This document shows positions 7,608 through 14,664 of a DNA stretch of 18,522 bases, one piece after another. Origin of the DNA: an uncultured Lachnospiraceae bacterium (GTDB lineage Bacteria > Bacillota > Clostridia > Lachnospirales > Lachnospiraceae). Location of the stretch: assembly GCA_910584685.1 (NCBI GenBank), contig CAJUAO010000035.1:1-18522 (forward strand). The letters are read 5' to 3'. Every line of letters begins with the position of its first letter. Positions within the stretch are counted from its first letter, which is position 1. Under the pieces are notes generated by a model that had not been told where the DNA came from, ran no database searches, and saw nothing but the letters and a program-made list of their open reading frames with translations. The position numbers were made by a program, and so were the translations under genes.

Positions 7608-8399
7608 ATGAAGCTGTTAAATTGTCTTAAATATGATTTTAAAGAGGGAATAGTAAAAAACTGGTATTTTTTCTTAATAGAAATTTTTTTAATTGCAGTA
7701 TTTTCAGTTAACGCTATTTTTCGTATGAATAATAATCCCGGGGTGCTGGAGGTATCTCTAAGGGTTTTTGAGGGAATGGAGGAGTATGATTCCTTAGTAA
7801 GTCCGGTTTTTCAGATACCGACCCAGTATCTTGGGTTTACTCTCTTTGCATGTATTTTTGCATCATATTATCCAAAGAGAGAATGGAAGCTAAGGGGAAG
7901 CCAGTTTATATGCAGGTATGGAAATACTGATACATGGTGGTTTTCCAAGGTAATATGGAATTTTCTGCAGGGTATTTTTATATACGCCGCAGCCTTTATA
8001 GTTATATATATATCATCGGTTATAGGAGGAAACGGAGGTTTTTCCGTCAGATACGATGCTCCGTACATGAGTATGCTTCTTAACAACGACAGTATAACGG
8101 TTTTTCTCTACTGCTATATATTGGGAGCTGCTGTAATAATAGCCATAAATCAGATGATAGTTACCCTGCAGATGATTTTTTCACCTGTAGCCGGTTATAT
8201 TACAGCTATAATTGTTGTGATTATATCAGCATATTACTTTAAGGAATATCTTCCGGGAAACTATTTAATGATGTTAAGGACAGAGCTTTTCAGAAATGAC
8301 GGAATGGTATTGTACAAAGGATTTATTTTATCATTTGCAATATGGCTTATCTTTGTGATTGCAGGCAAAATTGTTCTTAAGAGAAAAGATATTTTGTAA
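7608..8399 (+). CDS. ABC-2-type permease subunit 2
   Basis: Membrane protein of 263 residues, about six hydrophobic segments (near 18-37, 72-90, 115-140, 165-185, 190-210, 236-256). It begins with a short cytoplasmic part (MKLLNCLKYDFKEG) and ends in LKRKDIL. Together with the preceding ATPase and permease it would form a heteromeric exporter of the lantibiotic-immunity or antimicrobial-peptide efflux type. It is the last gene of the block; 136 bases of very AT-rich DNA follow without a convincing terminator. Confidence 0.75.
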   Translation: MKLLNCLKYDFKEGIVKNWYFFLIEIFLIAVFSVNAIFRMNNNPGVLEVSLRVFEGMEEYDSLVSPVFQIPTQYLGFTLFACIFASYYPKREWKLRGSQFICRYGNTDTWWFSKVIWNFLQGIFIYAAAFIVIYISSVIGGNGGFSVRYDAPYMSMLLNNDSITVFLYCYILGAAVIIAINQMIVTLQMIFSPVAGYITAIIVVIISAYYFKEYLPGNYLMMLRTELFRNDGMVLYKGFILSFAIWLIFVIAGKIVLKRKDIL

Positions 8400-8451
8400 T
8401 TTTTTTATATTTCCAACATACAAATTTCACAATTAAAAAATAAAATTTAAA

Positions 8452-8489
8452 TGTAAAATATTTACAATAAATATAAAATATGTTTAAAT
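8452..8489 (+). promoter_or_regulatory. Palindrome and possible promoter upstream of the zinc-ribbon gene
   Basis: TGTAAAATATTTACA at 8452-8466 is a perfect 15-base palindrome. Its right half supplies TTTACA (8461-8466), a fair -35 box, with TTAAAT at 8484-8489 as a weak -10 after 17 bases. A regulator bound to the palindrome would block this promoter. The whole 8400-8535 gap is so AT-rich that chance is a real alternative. Confidence 0.3.
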
Positions 8490-8535
8490 ATGTTTGTATA
8501 CATATATAAAAGCATAATTAGAACAGGAGATATGT

Positions 8536-8919
8536 ATGGCGGAAAAATTAAGGCGGTGGCTGTACGGAAGATATGGCGCTGACAGACTGACAAAGCACCT
8601 GATGATTTTGGCGATAGTACTTCTTATAGTCTCTCTATTTTGGGGAAGGAGGGTTCTTTATCCCATAAGTATAGCAGTGATGGTATATGCATATTTTAGA
8701 ACCTTTTCAAAAAATATCCCAAGGAGATACTCAGAGGGAATGGCATACGAAAGATTTATAGGAAGAATAAAAAAACTGCCAAGAGAAATGTCTATGAGAA
8801 GGACGCATCATATATACAGATGCCCGGGCTGCCGTCAAAAAATACGTATACCCCGGGGAAAGGGACGCATTGAGGTGACATGTCCTAAGTGCAGAACAAG
8901 CTTTATTAAGAAAAGCTGA
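8536..8919 (+). CDS. Small membrane protein with C-terminal zinc ribbon
   Basis: Protein of 127 residues with two hydrophobic segments (about 21-35 and 40-55), a basic linker and a C-terminal zinc ribbon, CPGC (96-99) and CPKC (116-119), with a basic loop between the knuckles. The start is set by AGGAGA shortly before the ATG. The layout puts the ribbon in the cytoplasm, anchored at the membrane. It is followed 46 bases later by the DUF5685-like gene and then the J-protein gene, so the three may act together on metal-binding or folding of Cys-rich proteins; this is inference from order. No named family was recognised. Confidence 0.75.
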   Translation: MAEKLRRWLYGRYGADRLTKHLMILAIVLLIVSLFWGRRVLYPISIAVMVYAYFRTFSKNIPRRYSEGMAYERFIGRIKKLPREMSMRRTHHIYRCPGCRQKIRIPRGKGRIEVTCPKCRTSFIKKS

Positions 8920-8965
8920 TTAAAACCTTTAAAATAAAACGTAAAAAACAGCGGAAAAGGAAGAA

Positions 8966-9817
8966 ATGTTTGGATATATTGCAGCAAATAAGCCGGAGCT
9001 TAAGATAAAAGAATATAACGTATACAGAAGCTATTACTGCGGACTTTGCAAGGCCCTTGGAAAAAAAGGGAGGCAGTGTGCAAGGCTGTCATTGTCATAC
9101 GATATGGCCTTTGTATATTTATTTCTTTCCTCCCTTTACGAGCCGAAAAAAACACAAAAAAATGAGCATTGCATACTTCATCCCGTTACAAGGGTAATGG
9201 TTACAGAAAATAAAATAGCGGATTATACGGCGGATATGTCAGTGCTTATGACATATTTAAAGGGCAGGGACGATTTTAAGGACAGGGAAACCATAGGAAA
9301 GAGCGTAGCAGGACGTCTTGTTATGGACGCGCAGGAAAAAGACTATAAAAAAATAAGGGAAAAGTATCCCCGTAAGGTTGGAATAATACTGTCATATATG
9401 AAAAAGCTTGACGAAGGAGAAAAAGCCTTAAGCAGGGATATTGATTATATGGCGGGAAACTTTGGCCATATTATGGGTGAGATTTTATGCATGAACAGCG
9501 ATATATGGGAGAGTACAGTCAGGGGAATGGGATTTTATCTGGGAAAATTCATATATCTTATGGATGCCTATGAGGATATTGAAAATGATATAAAGAAAAA
9601 AAATTATAATCCGTTTTTTGACGCATATAAAAGGCTGGGAAGGGAAGGACTTTACGAATATGCAAAAAAAATCCTGCTTATAATGATGGCTGACTGCACT
9701 AAGGAATTTGAAAGGCTTCCTATAGTAGACAACGCAGAGCTTATAAGAAATATACTGTATTCAGGAGTATGGACAAAATTTGAAAGGAAAAGAATAAACC
9801 ATGAGAAGTCCTTATAA
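8966..9817 (+). CDS. DUF5685-like protein
   Basis: Predicted cytoplasmic protein of 283 residues. The N-terminus, MFGYIAANKPELKIKEY, followed by YYCGLCKALGKKGRQCARLSLSYD, is characteristic of DUF5685 proteins of Clostridia. Cysteines C25, C28, C38 and C69 could form a metal site. The rest is helical, with YLMDAYEDIENDIKKKNYNP carrying acidic residues spaced like those in some all-helical isoprenoid-type folds, but no catalytic claim is justified. It overlaps the J-protein gene by 17 bases, so the two products are probably made together; such coupling hints that the J-protein serves this protein or its partner. Function unknown. Confidence 0.78.
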   Translation: MFGYIAANKPELKIKEYNVYRSYYCGLCKALGKKGRQCARLSLSYDMAFVYLFLSSLYEPKKTQKNEHCILHPVTRVMVTENKIADYTADMSVLMTYLKGRDDFKDRETIGKSVAGRLVMDAQEKDYKKIREKYPRKVGIILSYMKKLDEGEKALSRDIDYMAGNFGHIMGEILCMNSDIWESTVRGMGFYLGKFIYLMDAYEDIENDIKKKNYNPFFDAYKRLGREGLYEYAKKILLIMMADCTKEFERLPIVDNAELIRNILYSGVWTKFERKRINHEKSL

Positions 9818-10493
9818 CGTCCTTGGCGTACCGGAAAATGCATCAGATGATGAGATTAAAAAAGCGTATAGAAGGCTTAGCAGGAAATATCATCCTGACG
9901 CAAATATAAACAATCCAAACAAGGAAGTTGCAGAGGAGAAGTTTAAGGAGGTTCAGGAGGCATATAAGCAGATAATGGATATACGAAGCGGCAAAGGCTC
10001 CGGATACAAGACTGCCTATGGAGAAAGCAAAAGCGGCGGCAGTAATCCCTTTAATGATTTTGATTTTGGGGGCTTTGGAAGCTTTGGGGAATTTAATCAG
10101 AGAAGGCAGGCTTCATCTACAGAGACGGCTGATGAAAAATATCTTACGGCGGCGTGCTACTACATAAGCGAGGGCTTAAATGAGGAGGCGTTAAAGATTC
10201 TTGTACAGATAAAGACGAGAAACGCAAGATGGTACTTTTTAAGCGCAGTGGCAAACCTTAATGTGGGAAATAATATTATAGCAGAGAGGCATGCGGCGCA
10301 GGCTGTAAATATGGAGCCCTACAACACGGAATACAGGTCCCTGTATTTAAAAATAAAGCAGGGAACTGCAGGATATAGGCAGAGAAGCGCTCAATACGGA
10401 GGCATGCAGATGAGCAGCTTTCCATGCGTATGCTGTATGACAAACATGCTTTGCGACCTGTGTTGCAGATGTATAAGAATCGGCACAATCTGA
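9801..10493 (+). CDS. J-domain protein with helical repeat and Cys-rich tail
   Basis: Protein of 230 residues. The J-domain is N-terminal (about 3-65) with the HPD motif at 31-33, needed to stimulate Hsp70 ATPase. A Gly/Ser/Phe-rich linker (about 70-105) follows, then a TPR-like helical part (about 115-185, with EGLNEEALKIL and the A-x-x-A pattern of RHAAQAVNMEP). It ends in a Cys cluster, CVCCMTNMLCDLCCRC. It lacks the zinc-finger and client domains of DnaJ itself, so it is a specialised J-protein, not the housekeeping chaperone. The Cys tail could bind metal or be a site of lipid or thiol modification. The stop codon lies 3 bases from the stop of the opposing araC-type gene. Confidence 0.85.
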   Translation: MRSPYNVLGVPENASDDEIKKAYRRLSRKYHPDANINNPNKEVAEEKFKEVQEAYKQIMDIRSGKGSGYKTAYGESKSGGSNPFNDFDFGGFGSFGEFNQRRQASSTETADEKYLTAACYYISEGLNEEALKILVQIKTRNARWYFLSAVANLNVGNNIIAERHAAQAVNMEPYNTEYRSLYLKIKQGTAGYRQRSAQYGGMQMSSFPCVCCMTNMLCDLCCRCIRIGTI

Positions 10494-10496
10494 AAG

Positions 10497-11384
10497 CTAT
10501 TTTGAATTGTCTAAAAGCATTTGCCTGTATTCAGAGGGAGTCATTCCCTTGTATGTTTTAAAAAGCTTTGAAAAGCTCATGGAATCACTGTAGCCTACGC
10601 TTCGCGCCACTACGGTGATTTTTATATTTGGATTTTGAAGAAGCAGGGCTCCCCTGTTTATGCGAAACTGCTTTATGTATTCCTGGGGCGTAATATTTAA
10701 GATTTCTTTAAAAATACGCGTAAGGTAGCTTCTGTTTATTCCTATGCTCTCGGCTATTCCGTTTACGGATATATTCTTATCAATATTATTGTCAATATAA
10801 TTCTTAGCCTGTTCAATATATTCCTGCTTCGGAAGGTAATGACCATAATCGGGAGCATTCTTTGTCACATCTATCAATAGCGCTAAAATCTCCATAAGAG
10901 CAGCATTTCTTTTTAACTCGTTTGATATGGTGTAGGTTCGGCAGGTAATCATTTGTTGTATATAGGATTTTATAATAAGGCAGTTATCAAAGTGTCCCGT
11001 AAGATTATTACTGCTAAAGCCTGCATGCCGTATATAAGCCGGAGCCTTAAGACCTAAAAAGCCTATCCACATATATGTCCACGGATTTGCTTCGTCAGCG
11101 TAGTAATACGTAGTTTGATTTTTGTATACAAGAAATATATCATTTGGGCCAAGCCTTTTAAGCTCGCCGTTCTCCTCCACATATCCGTAGCCGTCGGTAA
11201 TAAAATGCAAAATATAAACATCCCTTACGGCAGGGCCAAAGCTGTGGGCAGGGAAGCATTTTTCCATTCCACAGGTGATAAGGCATAAGTCAACAGAGTC
11301 ATTTTTTATATCCTCAAGGCACTGGTATGTTCCGAAATCGTCAAAACGAATAGTTTTCGGCACGCGGTTTTTTGTTTTTTTCAT
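10497..11384 (-). CDS. AraC/XylS-family transcriptional regulator
   Basis: Protein of 295 residues. The N-terminal half (about 25-150) is a cupin-type AraC sensor domain, with HSFGPAVRDVYILHFITDG and LGPNDIFLVYKN. The C-terminal part (about 187-290) holds two helix-turn-helix units: ISVNGIAESIGINRSYLTRIFK and ITVVARSVGYSDSMSFSKLFK in abbreviated reading, closing with the family motif MTPSEYRQ. AGGAGG precedes the ATG. In Firmicutes such proteins mostly control carbohydrate genes, but none are in the window, and the divergent neighbour is a metallochaperone, so its targets are unknown. Convergence with the J-protein gene leaves no room for terminators of their own. Confidence 0.9.
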   Translation of the reverse strand: MKKTKNRVPKTIRFDDFGTYQCLEDIKNDSVDLCLITCGMEKCFPAHSFGPAVRDVYILHFITDGYGYVEENGELKRLGPNDIFLVYKNQTTYYYADEANPWTYMWIGFLGLKAPAYIRHAGFSSNNLTGHFDNCLIIKSYIQQMITCRTYTISNELKRNAALMEILALLIDVTKNAPDYGHYLPKQEYIEQAKNYIDNNIDKNISVNGIAESIGINRSYLTRIFKEILNITPQEYIKQFRINRGALLLQNPNIKITVVARSVGYSDSMSFSKLFKTYKGMTPSEYRQMLLDNSK

Positions 11385-11459
11385 GTATAACCTCCTGAAT
11401 AAAAGTTAAAGGAAATGGTTAAAGCCGTTTACGTATATAAGAATATACATTTGACATGC

Positions 11460-11468
11460 ATTATATCA
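11460..11468 (-). promoter_or_regulatory. Extended -10 promoter for the AraC-type gene
   Basis: On the minus strand TGATATAAT carries the extended -10 pattern TGnTATAAT. The -35 region is poor, as is common when the TG extension is present. It lies about 75 bases upstream of the start codon. Confidence 0.45.
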
Positions 11469-11529
11469 CAATAACTCATATAAATAAAGAGTATACCTAT
11501 TATAAATAAAAAGCTTAAATAAAGGAAAA

Positions 11530-11556
11530 AAGGTAAAAAACGTGGAATCCTACCTT
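11530..11556 (+). promoter_or_regulatory. Dyad overlapping the GTPase promoter (candidate operator)
   Basis: AAGGTA (11530-11535) and TACCTT (11551-11556) form a perfect 6-base inverted repeat spaced by 15 bases. The right half reaches the -35 box at 11555. This spacing and placement suit a dimeric regulator. It does not match the Zur palindrome known from Bacillus. The DNA between 11385 and 11529 carries the araC-type promoter and otherwise nothing that I recognise. Confidence 0.3.
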
Positions 11557-11583
11557 GAAAAAACAGTAAAACAATGGTAAAAT
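11555..11583 (+). promoter_or_regulatory. Promoter for the COG0523 GTPase gene
   Basis: TTGAAA at 11555-11560, a 17-base spacer, and TAAAAT at 11578-11583 preceded by TG to give an extended -10 (TGGTAAAAT). Transcription would start near 11590, leaving a leader of about 108 bases. Confidence 0.5.
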
Positions 11584-11607
11584 AACAAGTTACGAGGGTA
11601 AATTATG

Positions 11608-11642
11608 CTTGAAAGCAATTAAGGGAAATACCCAAGGTATTT
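11608..11642 (+). other. Two small hairpins in the GTPase gene leader
   Basis: In the presumed 5' leader, TGCT-TGAA-AGCA at about 11607-11618 and AAATACC (11626-11632) with GGTATTT (11636-11642) can each fold. No T-run follows and no known riboswitch core was recognised. Confidence 0.3.
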
Positions 11643-11697
11643 AATTATGTTTTATAAACATTAAATATAATTATTATGCAGAAAGGAATTGATAAAA

Positions 11698-12900
11698 ATG
11701 GTTCAGGTTGATATAATTTCAGGATTTTTAGGGGCCGGAAAAACGACGCTTATCAGTAAGCTTTTAAAAACTGTATACGCCGGAGAAAATGTAGTGCTTA
11801 TTGAGAATGAGTATGGAGAAATAGGCATAGACGGAGGCTTCTTAAAGGAAGCGGGAATAGAAATAAAGGAAATGAATTCAGGCTGTATATGCTGTTCTCT
11901 TGTAGGAGACTTCAGCGAGTCACTAAAGGAAGTGGTAAAAACCTACAATCCGTCCCGTATTATTATAGAGCCGTCAGGGGTAGGAAAGCTTTCTGATGTA
12001 GTAAAGGCTGTAGAGGGCATGGCAGGAGAGCTTGATATGGAAGTAGCGTATAAGGCGGTAGTTGTAGACGTTACAAAGGCGAGAATGTATGTTAAGAATT
12101 TTGGCGAGTTTTACTTAAATCAGATAGAAAATGCAGAAACCGTATTCCTTAGCAGAACTGATGTAACCAGCATTAGGAAGGCTCAGGAGGCCCTTGCAAT
12201 TATAAAGGAGCATAACGACAGGGCGGCAGTAGTTACAACTCCTGTAGAGCAGCTTGACACTGAGGCCATAAGGTCAGCCTTAATGAATAATAACGGAGTA
12301 TCTGATATGCTGGAAGAGGAGGAGCATGAGCATTTTCATCATCATAATGAGGAAGAATGCAGCCATGGACATCATCACGATGAAGAAGAGTGTTGTCACG
12401 GACATCATCACGACGAGGAAGAATGCTGTCACGGACATCATCATGATGAGGAAGAATGCTGTCACGGACATCATCACGACGATGAAGAGTGCTGTCATGG
12501 ACATCATCACAATGAAGAAGAGTGCAGCCATGAACATCACCATCACAATGAAGATGAACACCATCACCACGGTGAAGCATGCTCATGCGGCCATGACCAC
12601 GAGCATCATCATCACCATCACGCAGATGATGTATTCACAAGCTGGGGAACGGAAACCCCGGAAGCATTTACAGAGGATAAGCTTAAGGCAATATTTGATA
12701 AGTTTGAAAGAGAAACGAAGGGAGCGATACTTCGTTCAAAGGGCATTGTAAAGGCAGAAGAAAAGGATGAGTGGATTTATTTTGATTATGTTCCGGGACA
12801 GTTTGACCTAAGGTACGGAGCTCCGGATTATATAGGAAAGGTTTGCGTTATAGCTTCAGGCTACACAGAGGACGAGCTGAAGGAAATATTCTTTGGCTAG
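11698..12900 (+). CDS. COG0523 (CobW/ZagA-type) metallochaperone GTPase with His-rich linker
   Basis: Cytoplasmic G3E-family GTPase of 400 residues. Motifs: Walker A GFLGAGKT (9-16), metal-binding CxCC as GCICC (C63, C65, C66), EPSG (91-94) and a C-terminal CobW_C domain (about 315-400). The guanine-specificity motif is SRTD (152-155) instead of NKxD. Between the domains, about 202-310, is a very long His/Glu/Cys linker built from 11-residue repeats. I start at ATG 11698, not at the in-frame TTG 11689, because AGGA at 11684-11687 is correctly spaced only for the ATG and because family members begin directly with a V-D-I-I-S-G-F strand. Family members deliver zinc, or sometimes Co/Ni, to client enzymes under metal shortage. 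The linker suggests storage or high-capacity binding. The next gene, 23 bases on, is a related GTPase. Confidence 0.92.
   Translation: MVQVDIISGFLGAGKTTLISKLLKTVYAGENVVLIENEYGEIGIDGGFLKEAGIEIKEMNSGCICCSLVGDFSESLKEVVKTYNPSRIIIEPSGVGKLSDVVKAVEGMAGELDMEVAYKAVVVDVTKARMYVKNFGEFYLNQIENAETVFLSRTDVTSIRKAQEALAIIKEHNDRAAVVTTPVEQLDTEAIRSALMNNNGVSDMLEEEEHEHFHHHNEEECSHGHHHDEEECCHGHHHDEEECCHGHHHDEEECCHGHHHDDEECCHGHHHNEEECSHEHHHHNEDEHHHHGEACSCGHDHEHHHHHHADDVFTSWGTETPEAFTEDKLKAIFDKFERETKGAILRSKGIVKAEEKDEWIYFDYVPGQFDLRYGAPDYIGKVCVIASGYTEDELKEIFFG
12337..12534 (+). repeat. Six in-frame 33-bp tandem repeats (His-rich linker)
   Basis: Six consecutive 33-base units start at 12337, 12370, 12403, 12436, 12469 and 12502. 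Each encodes HHH[D/N][E/D]EEC[C/S]HG or a close variant. A degenerate seventh follows at 12535. Outer units use Asn and Ser (HHHNEEECSHG, HHHNEEECSHE) while inner ones use Asp and Cys, so the array grew from the middle. Unit number is likely to vary between strains. Confidence 0.95.
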
Positions 12901-12923
12901 GCAGTGAGGAAAGGAGCATAAAA

Positions 12924-13865
12924 ATGGATGATATGAAACAGGTCTTTATCATATATGGATTTTTGGAGGCAGGCAAGACACAGTTTATAAATTTTACATT
13001 AGCCCAGGATTACTTTCAGATGGATGATACAACGCTTCTTATTGTATGCGAGGAGGGAGCTGAGGAGTATGATGAAAATGTTCTTAGGGACAGCAATACA
13101 TCCATGGAGGTAATAGAGGATGAAAAGGATTTTAATATAGATACCTTAAACAGACTCAATGAAAAATACAGGCCTGAACGTATTCTTATAGAGTACAACG
13201 GCATGTGGGACTGCAAGAATATAGAGCTTCCAAAGGACTGGGAAATACGTCAGCAGATGACTATAGCAGACGGAGTAACCTTTGAGACATATTTTAATAA
13301 TATGAAGTCCATATTTGCGGATATGATAAGAAACTCAGAGCTTCTCATAATGAACAGATGTCACAGCACGGAAAAGCTTAACAGCTATAAAATGAGCATT
13401 AAGGCTATAAATACAGCCATTGAAGTAGTGTTTGAAAATGAGGAGGGAGAGATTGATTTGCCTCTTACGGACGAGGATTTGCCTTATGACATGAAAGCAG
13501 ATATTATCGATATAGGGGAGAAGGATTACGGCATATGGTATCTTGATATGTGGGATAATACGGACCGGTATTCAGGAAAGAAGCTTCGCGTCAAGACTAT
13601 GGTAATGAAGGAGCCGGGACTTCCAAAAAATTATTTTGTGGCAGGGCGGCCTGCAATGACCTGCTGTGCAGACGATATAGTTTTTATGGGAGCCATTTGT
13701 AAGTCTAAGGAGGCTAAAAATCTTGAGAGCAGGGATACCATAGAGCTTATCTTTACTATAGTTGATGAGTACAGAAGTGATTACGGAGGAAACGGGCCTG
13801 TTCTTTATGCTGAAAAGATAGAAAAGATTCCTCCCCTAAAGCAGCCTATAGTATCTATGAATTAA
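12924..13865 (+). CDS. CobW-like GTPase fused to a YcgQ/DUF1980-like C-terminal domain
   Basis: Protein of 313 residues. The N-terminal part (about 5-170) is a CobW-type P-loop domain with Walker A GFLEAGKT (12-19), but it lacks CxCC, has IEYNGMW (89-95) where relatives have EPSG, and NRCH (144-147) where the NKxD motif belongs. The C-terminal part (about 205-305) resembles the OB-like end of YcgQ/TIGR03943 proteins: YFVAGRPAMTCCADD with the Cys pair C247-C248, a middle strand, then GPVLYAEKIEKI. The start at ATG 12924 follows AGGAAAGGAG; the longer in-frame extension would run back into the preceding gene. In Bacillus, ycgQ-type and COG0523 genes belong to zinc-limitation responses, and the close coupling with the upstream GTPase supports a metal role here. 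The YcgR-type permease partner is absent. Confidence 0.8.
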   Translation: MDDMKQVFIIYGFLEAGKTQFINFTLAQDYFQMDDTTLLIVCEEGAEEYDENVLRDSNTSMEVIEDEKDFNIDTLNRLNEKYRPERILIEYNGMWDCKNIELPKDWEIRQQMTIADGVTFETYFNNMKSIFADMIRNSELLIMNRCHSTEKLNSYKMSIKAINTAIEVVFENEEGEIDLPLTDEDLPYDMKADIIDIGEKDYGIWYLDMWDNTDRYSGKKLRVKTMVMKEPGLPKNYFVAGRPAMTCCADDIVFMGAICKSKEAKNLESRDTIELIFTIVDEYRSDYGGNGPVLYAEKIEKIPPLKQPIVSMN

Positions 13866-13880
13866 TTACAGGAGAAAAGG

Positions 13881-13930
13881 TTGAAAGAAAGGCGCTTTCA
13901 ACTATTGATTTTAAGTCCGCTAAAGCGGAC
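13881..13930 (+). other. Two consecutive hairpins in the phosphatase gene leader
   Basis: TTGAAAG (13881-13887) pairs with CTTTCAA (13895-13901), and GTCCGC (13915-13920) pairs with GCGGAC (13925-13930) around a TAAA loop. The second ends 1 base before the ribosome site TGGAG (13932-13936). Neither is followed by a T-run, so they may stabilise or process the mRNA or limit translation. Confidence 0.5.
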
Positions 13931-13943
13931 ATGGAGTAAAAAT

Positions 13944-14648
13944 ATGAGAATTATATTTATACGTCATGGAGACCCTGACTATGCAAACGATACACTGACA
14001 GCCAAGGGAAGGATAGAGGCTAAGCTTTTATCTGACAGGGTAAGTAAGTGGAATGTAAAGGAATTTTACTGTTCGCCTCTTGGAAGGGCGAAGGATACTG
14101 CAGAATATTCGTTAAAAAGGATGAATATGGAAGCGACAGTCTGTGAATGGCTTAAGGAGTTTTATTATCCCATAAAGGACCCTGTAACAGGCAGGGAGCG
14201 TATATCGTGGGACTTTTTTCCTTCATATTGGACTGAAATGGAGGGAATGTATAATAAGGATAACTGGATGAATACGCCGGTACTGGCTACAGGAGATATA
14301 GCGGCAAAGGCAAAAATGGTGTATGACGGAATAGACGGAATACTAAAGTCACATGGATATGAAAGATACAAAAATTATTATAAGGCAGTAAAGCCAAATA
14401 CAGATACAATCGTTATATTCAGCCACCTTGGGGTAAGCTTTGTCATGCTTTCCCATCTCTTGGGAATATCAGCGCCCGTGCTGTGGCAGCAGTTTTTTAT
14501 TGCCCCTACGTCAGTGACAGAGGTTTGCACCGAGGAAAGAGAAAAAGGGAATGCCGCATTCAGAGTAAAGAAATTTGGAGATGTAAGCCATCTTTATACC
14601 GCAGGAGAAAACCCGTCTGATTCCGGATTTTTTCAGGAGATATTTTAA
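13944..14648 (+). CDS. Histidine phosphatase superfamily protein (phosphoglycerate-mutase-like)
   Basis: Predicted cytoplasmic phosphatase of 234 residues. The catalytic pieces are all present: RHG (R7, H8, G9) at the N-terminus, R48 in CSPLGRAKDTAE, and the second His in FSHLGVS (H161). Substrate cannot be read from the sequence; relatives act on sugar phosphates, nucleotides or cofactor precursors. I start at ATG 13944 because it has a well-spaced TGGAG site and places RHG at the usual distance from the start; an upstream TTG would read through two hairpins. It follows the GTPase pair by 78 bases and may share their transcript, though a link to metal metabolism is not shown. Confidence 0.87.
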   Translation: MRIIFIRHGDPDYANDTLTAKGRIEAKLLSDRVSKWNVKEFYCSPLGRAKDTAEYSLKRMNMEATVCEWLKEFYYPIKDPVTGRERISWDFFPSYWTEMEGMYNKDNWMNTPVLATGDIAAKAKMVYDGIDGILKSHGYERYKNYYKAVKPNTDTIVIFSHLGVSFVMLSHLLGISAPVLWQQFFIAPTSVTEVCTEEREKGNAAFRVKKFGDVSHLYTAGENPSDSGFFQEIF

Positions 14649-14664
14649 AGCATTTTTTAACATG

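Noticed and set aside
11451..11456. Perfect TTGACA as a -35 box on the plus strand
   Set aside because: No -10 hexamer lies at 16-18 bases; the nearest TATAAA is 22 bases away.
11590..11595. TTACGA as a Zur box
   Set aside because: It matches one half of the Bacillus Zur palindrome only; the second half is not present at the right spacing.
12337..12534. CRISPR-like array of regular repeats
   Set aside because: Units are directly adjacent without spacers, in frame, and encode the linker.
12233..12751. Several long open frames on both strands over the His-rich repeats
   Set aside because: They arise because the 33-bp repeats are multiples of three and keep every frame open; only the GTPase frame has domains on both sides and a ribosome site.
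12843..12923. Upstream extension of the second GTPase gene
   Set aside because: It would overlap the end of the previous gene by nearly 60 bases, and a strong ribosome site precedes ATG 12924.
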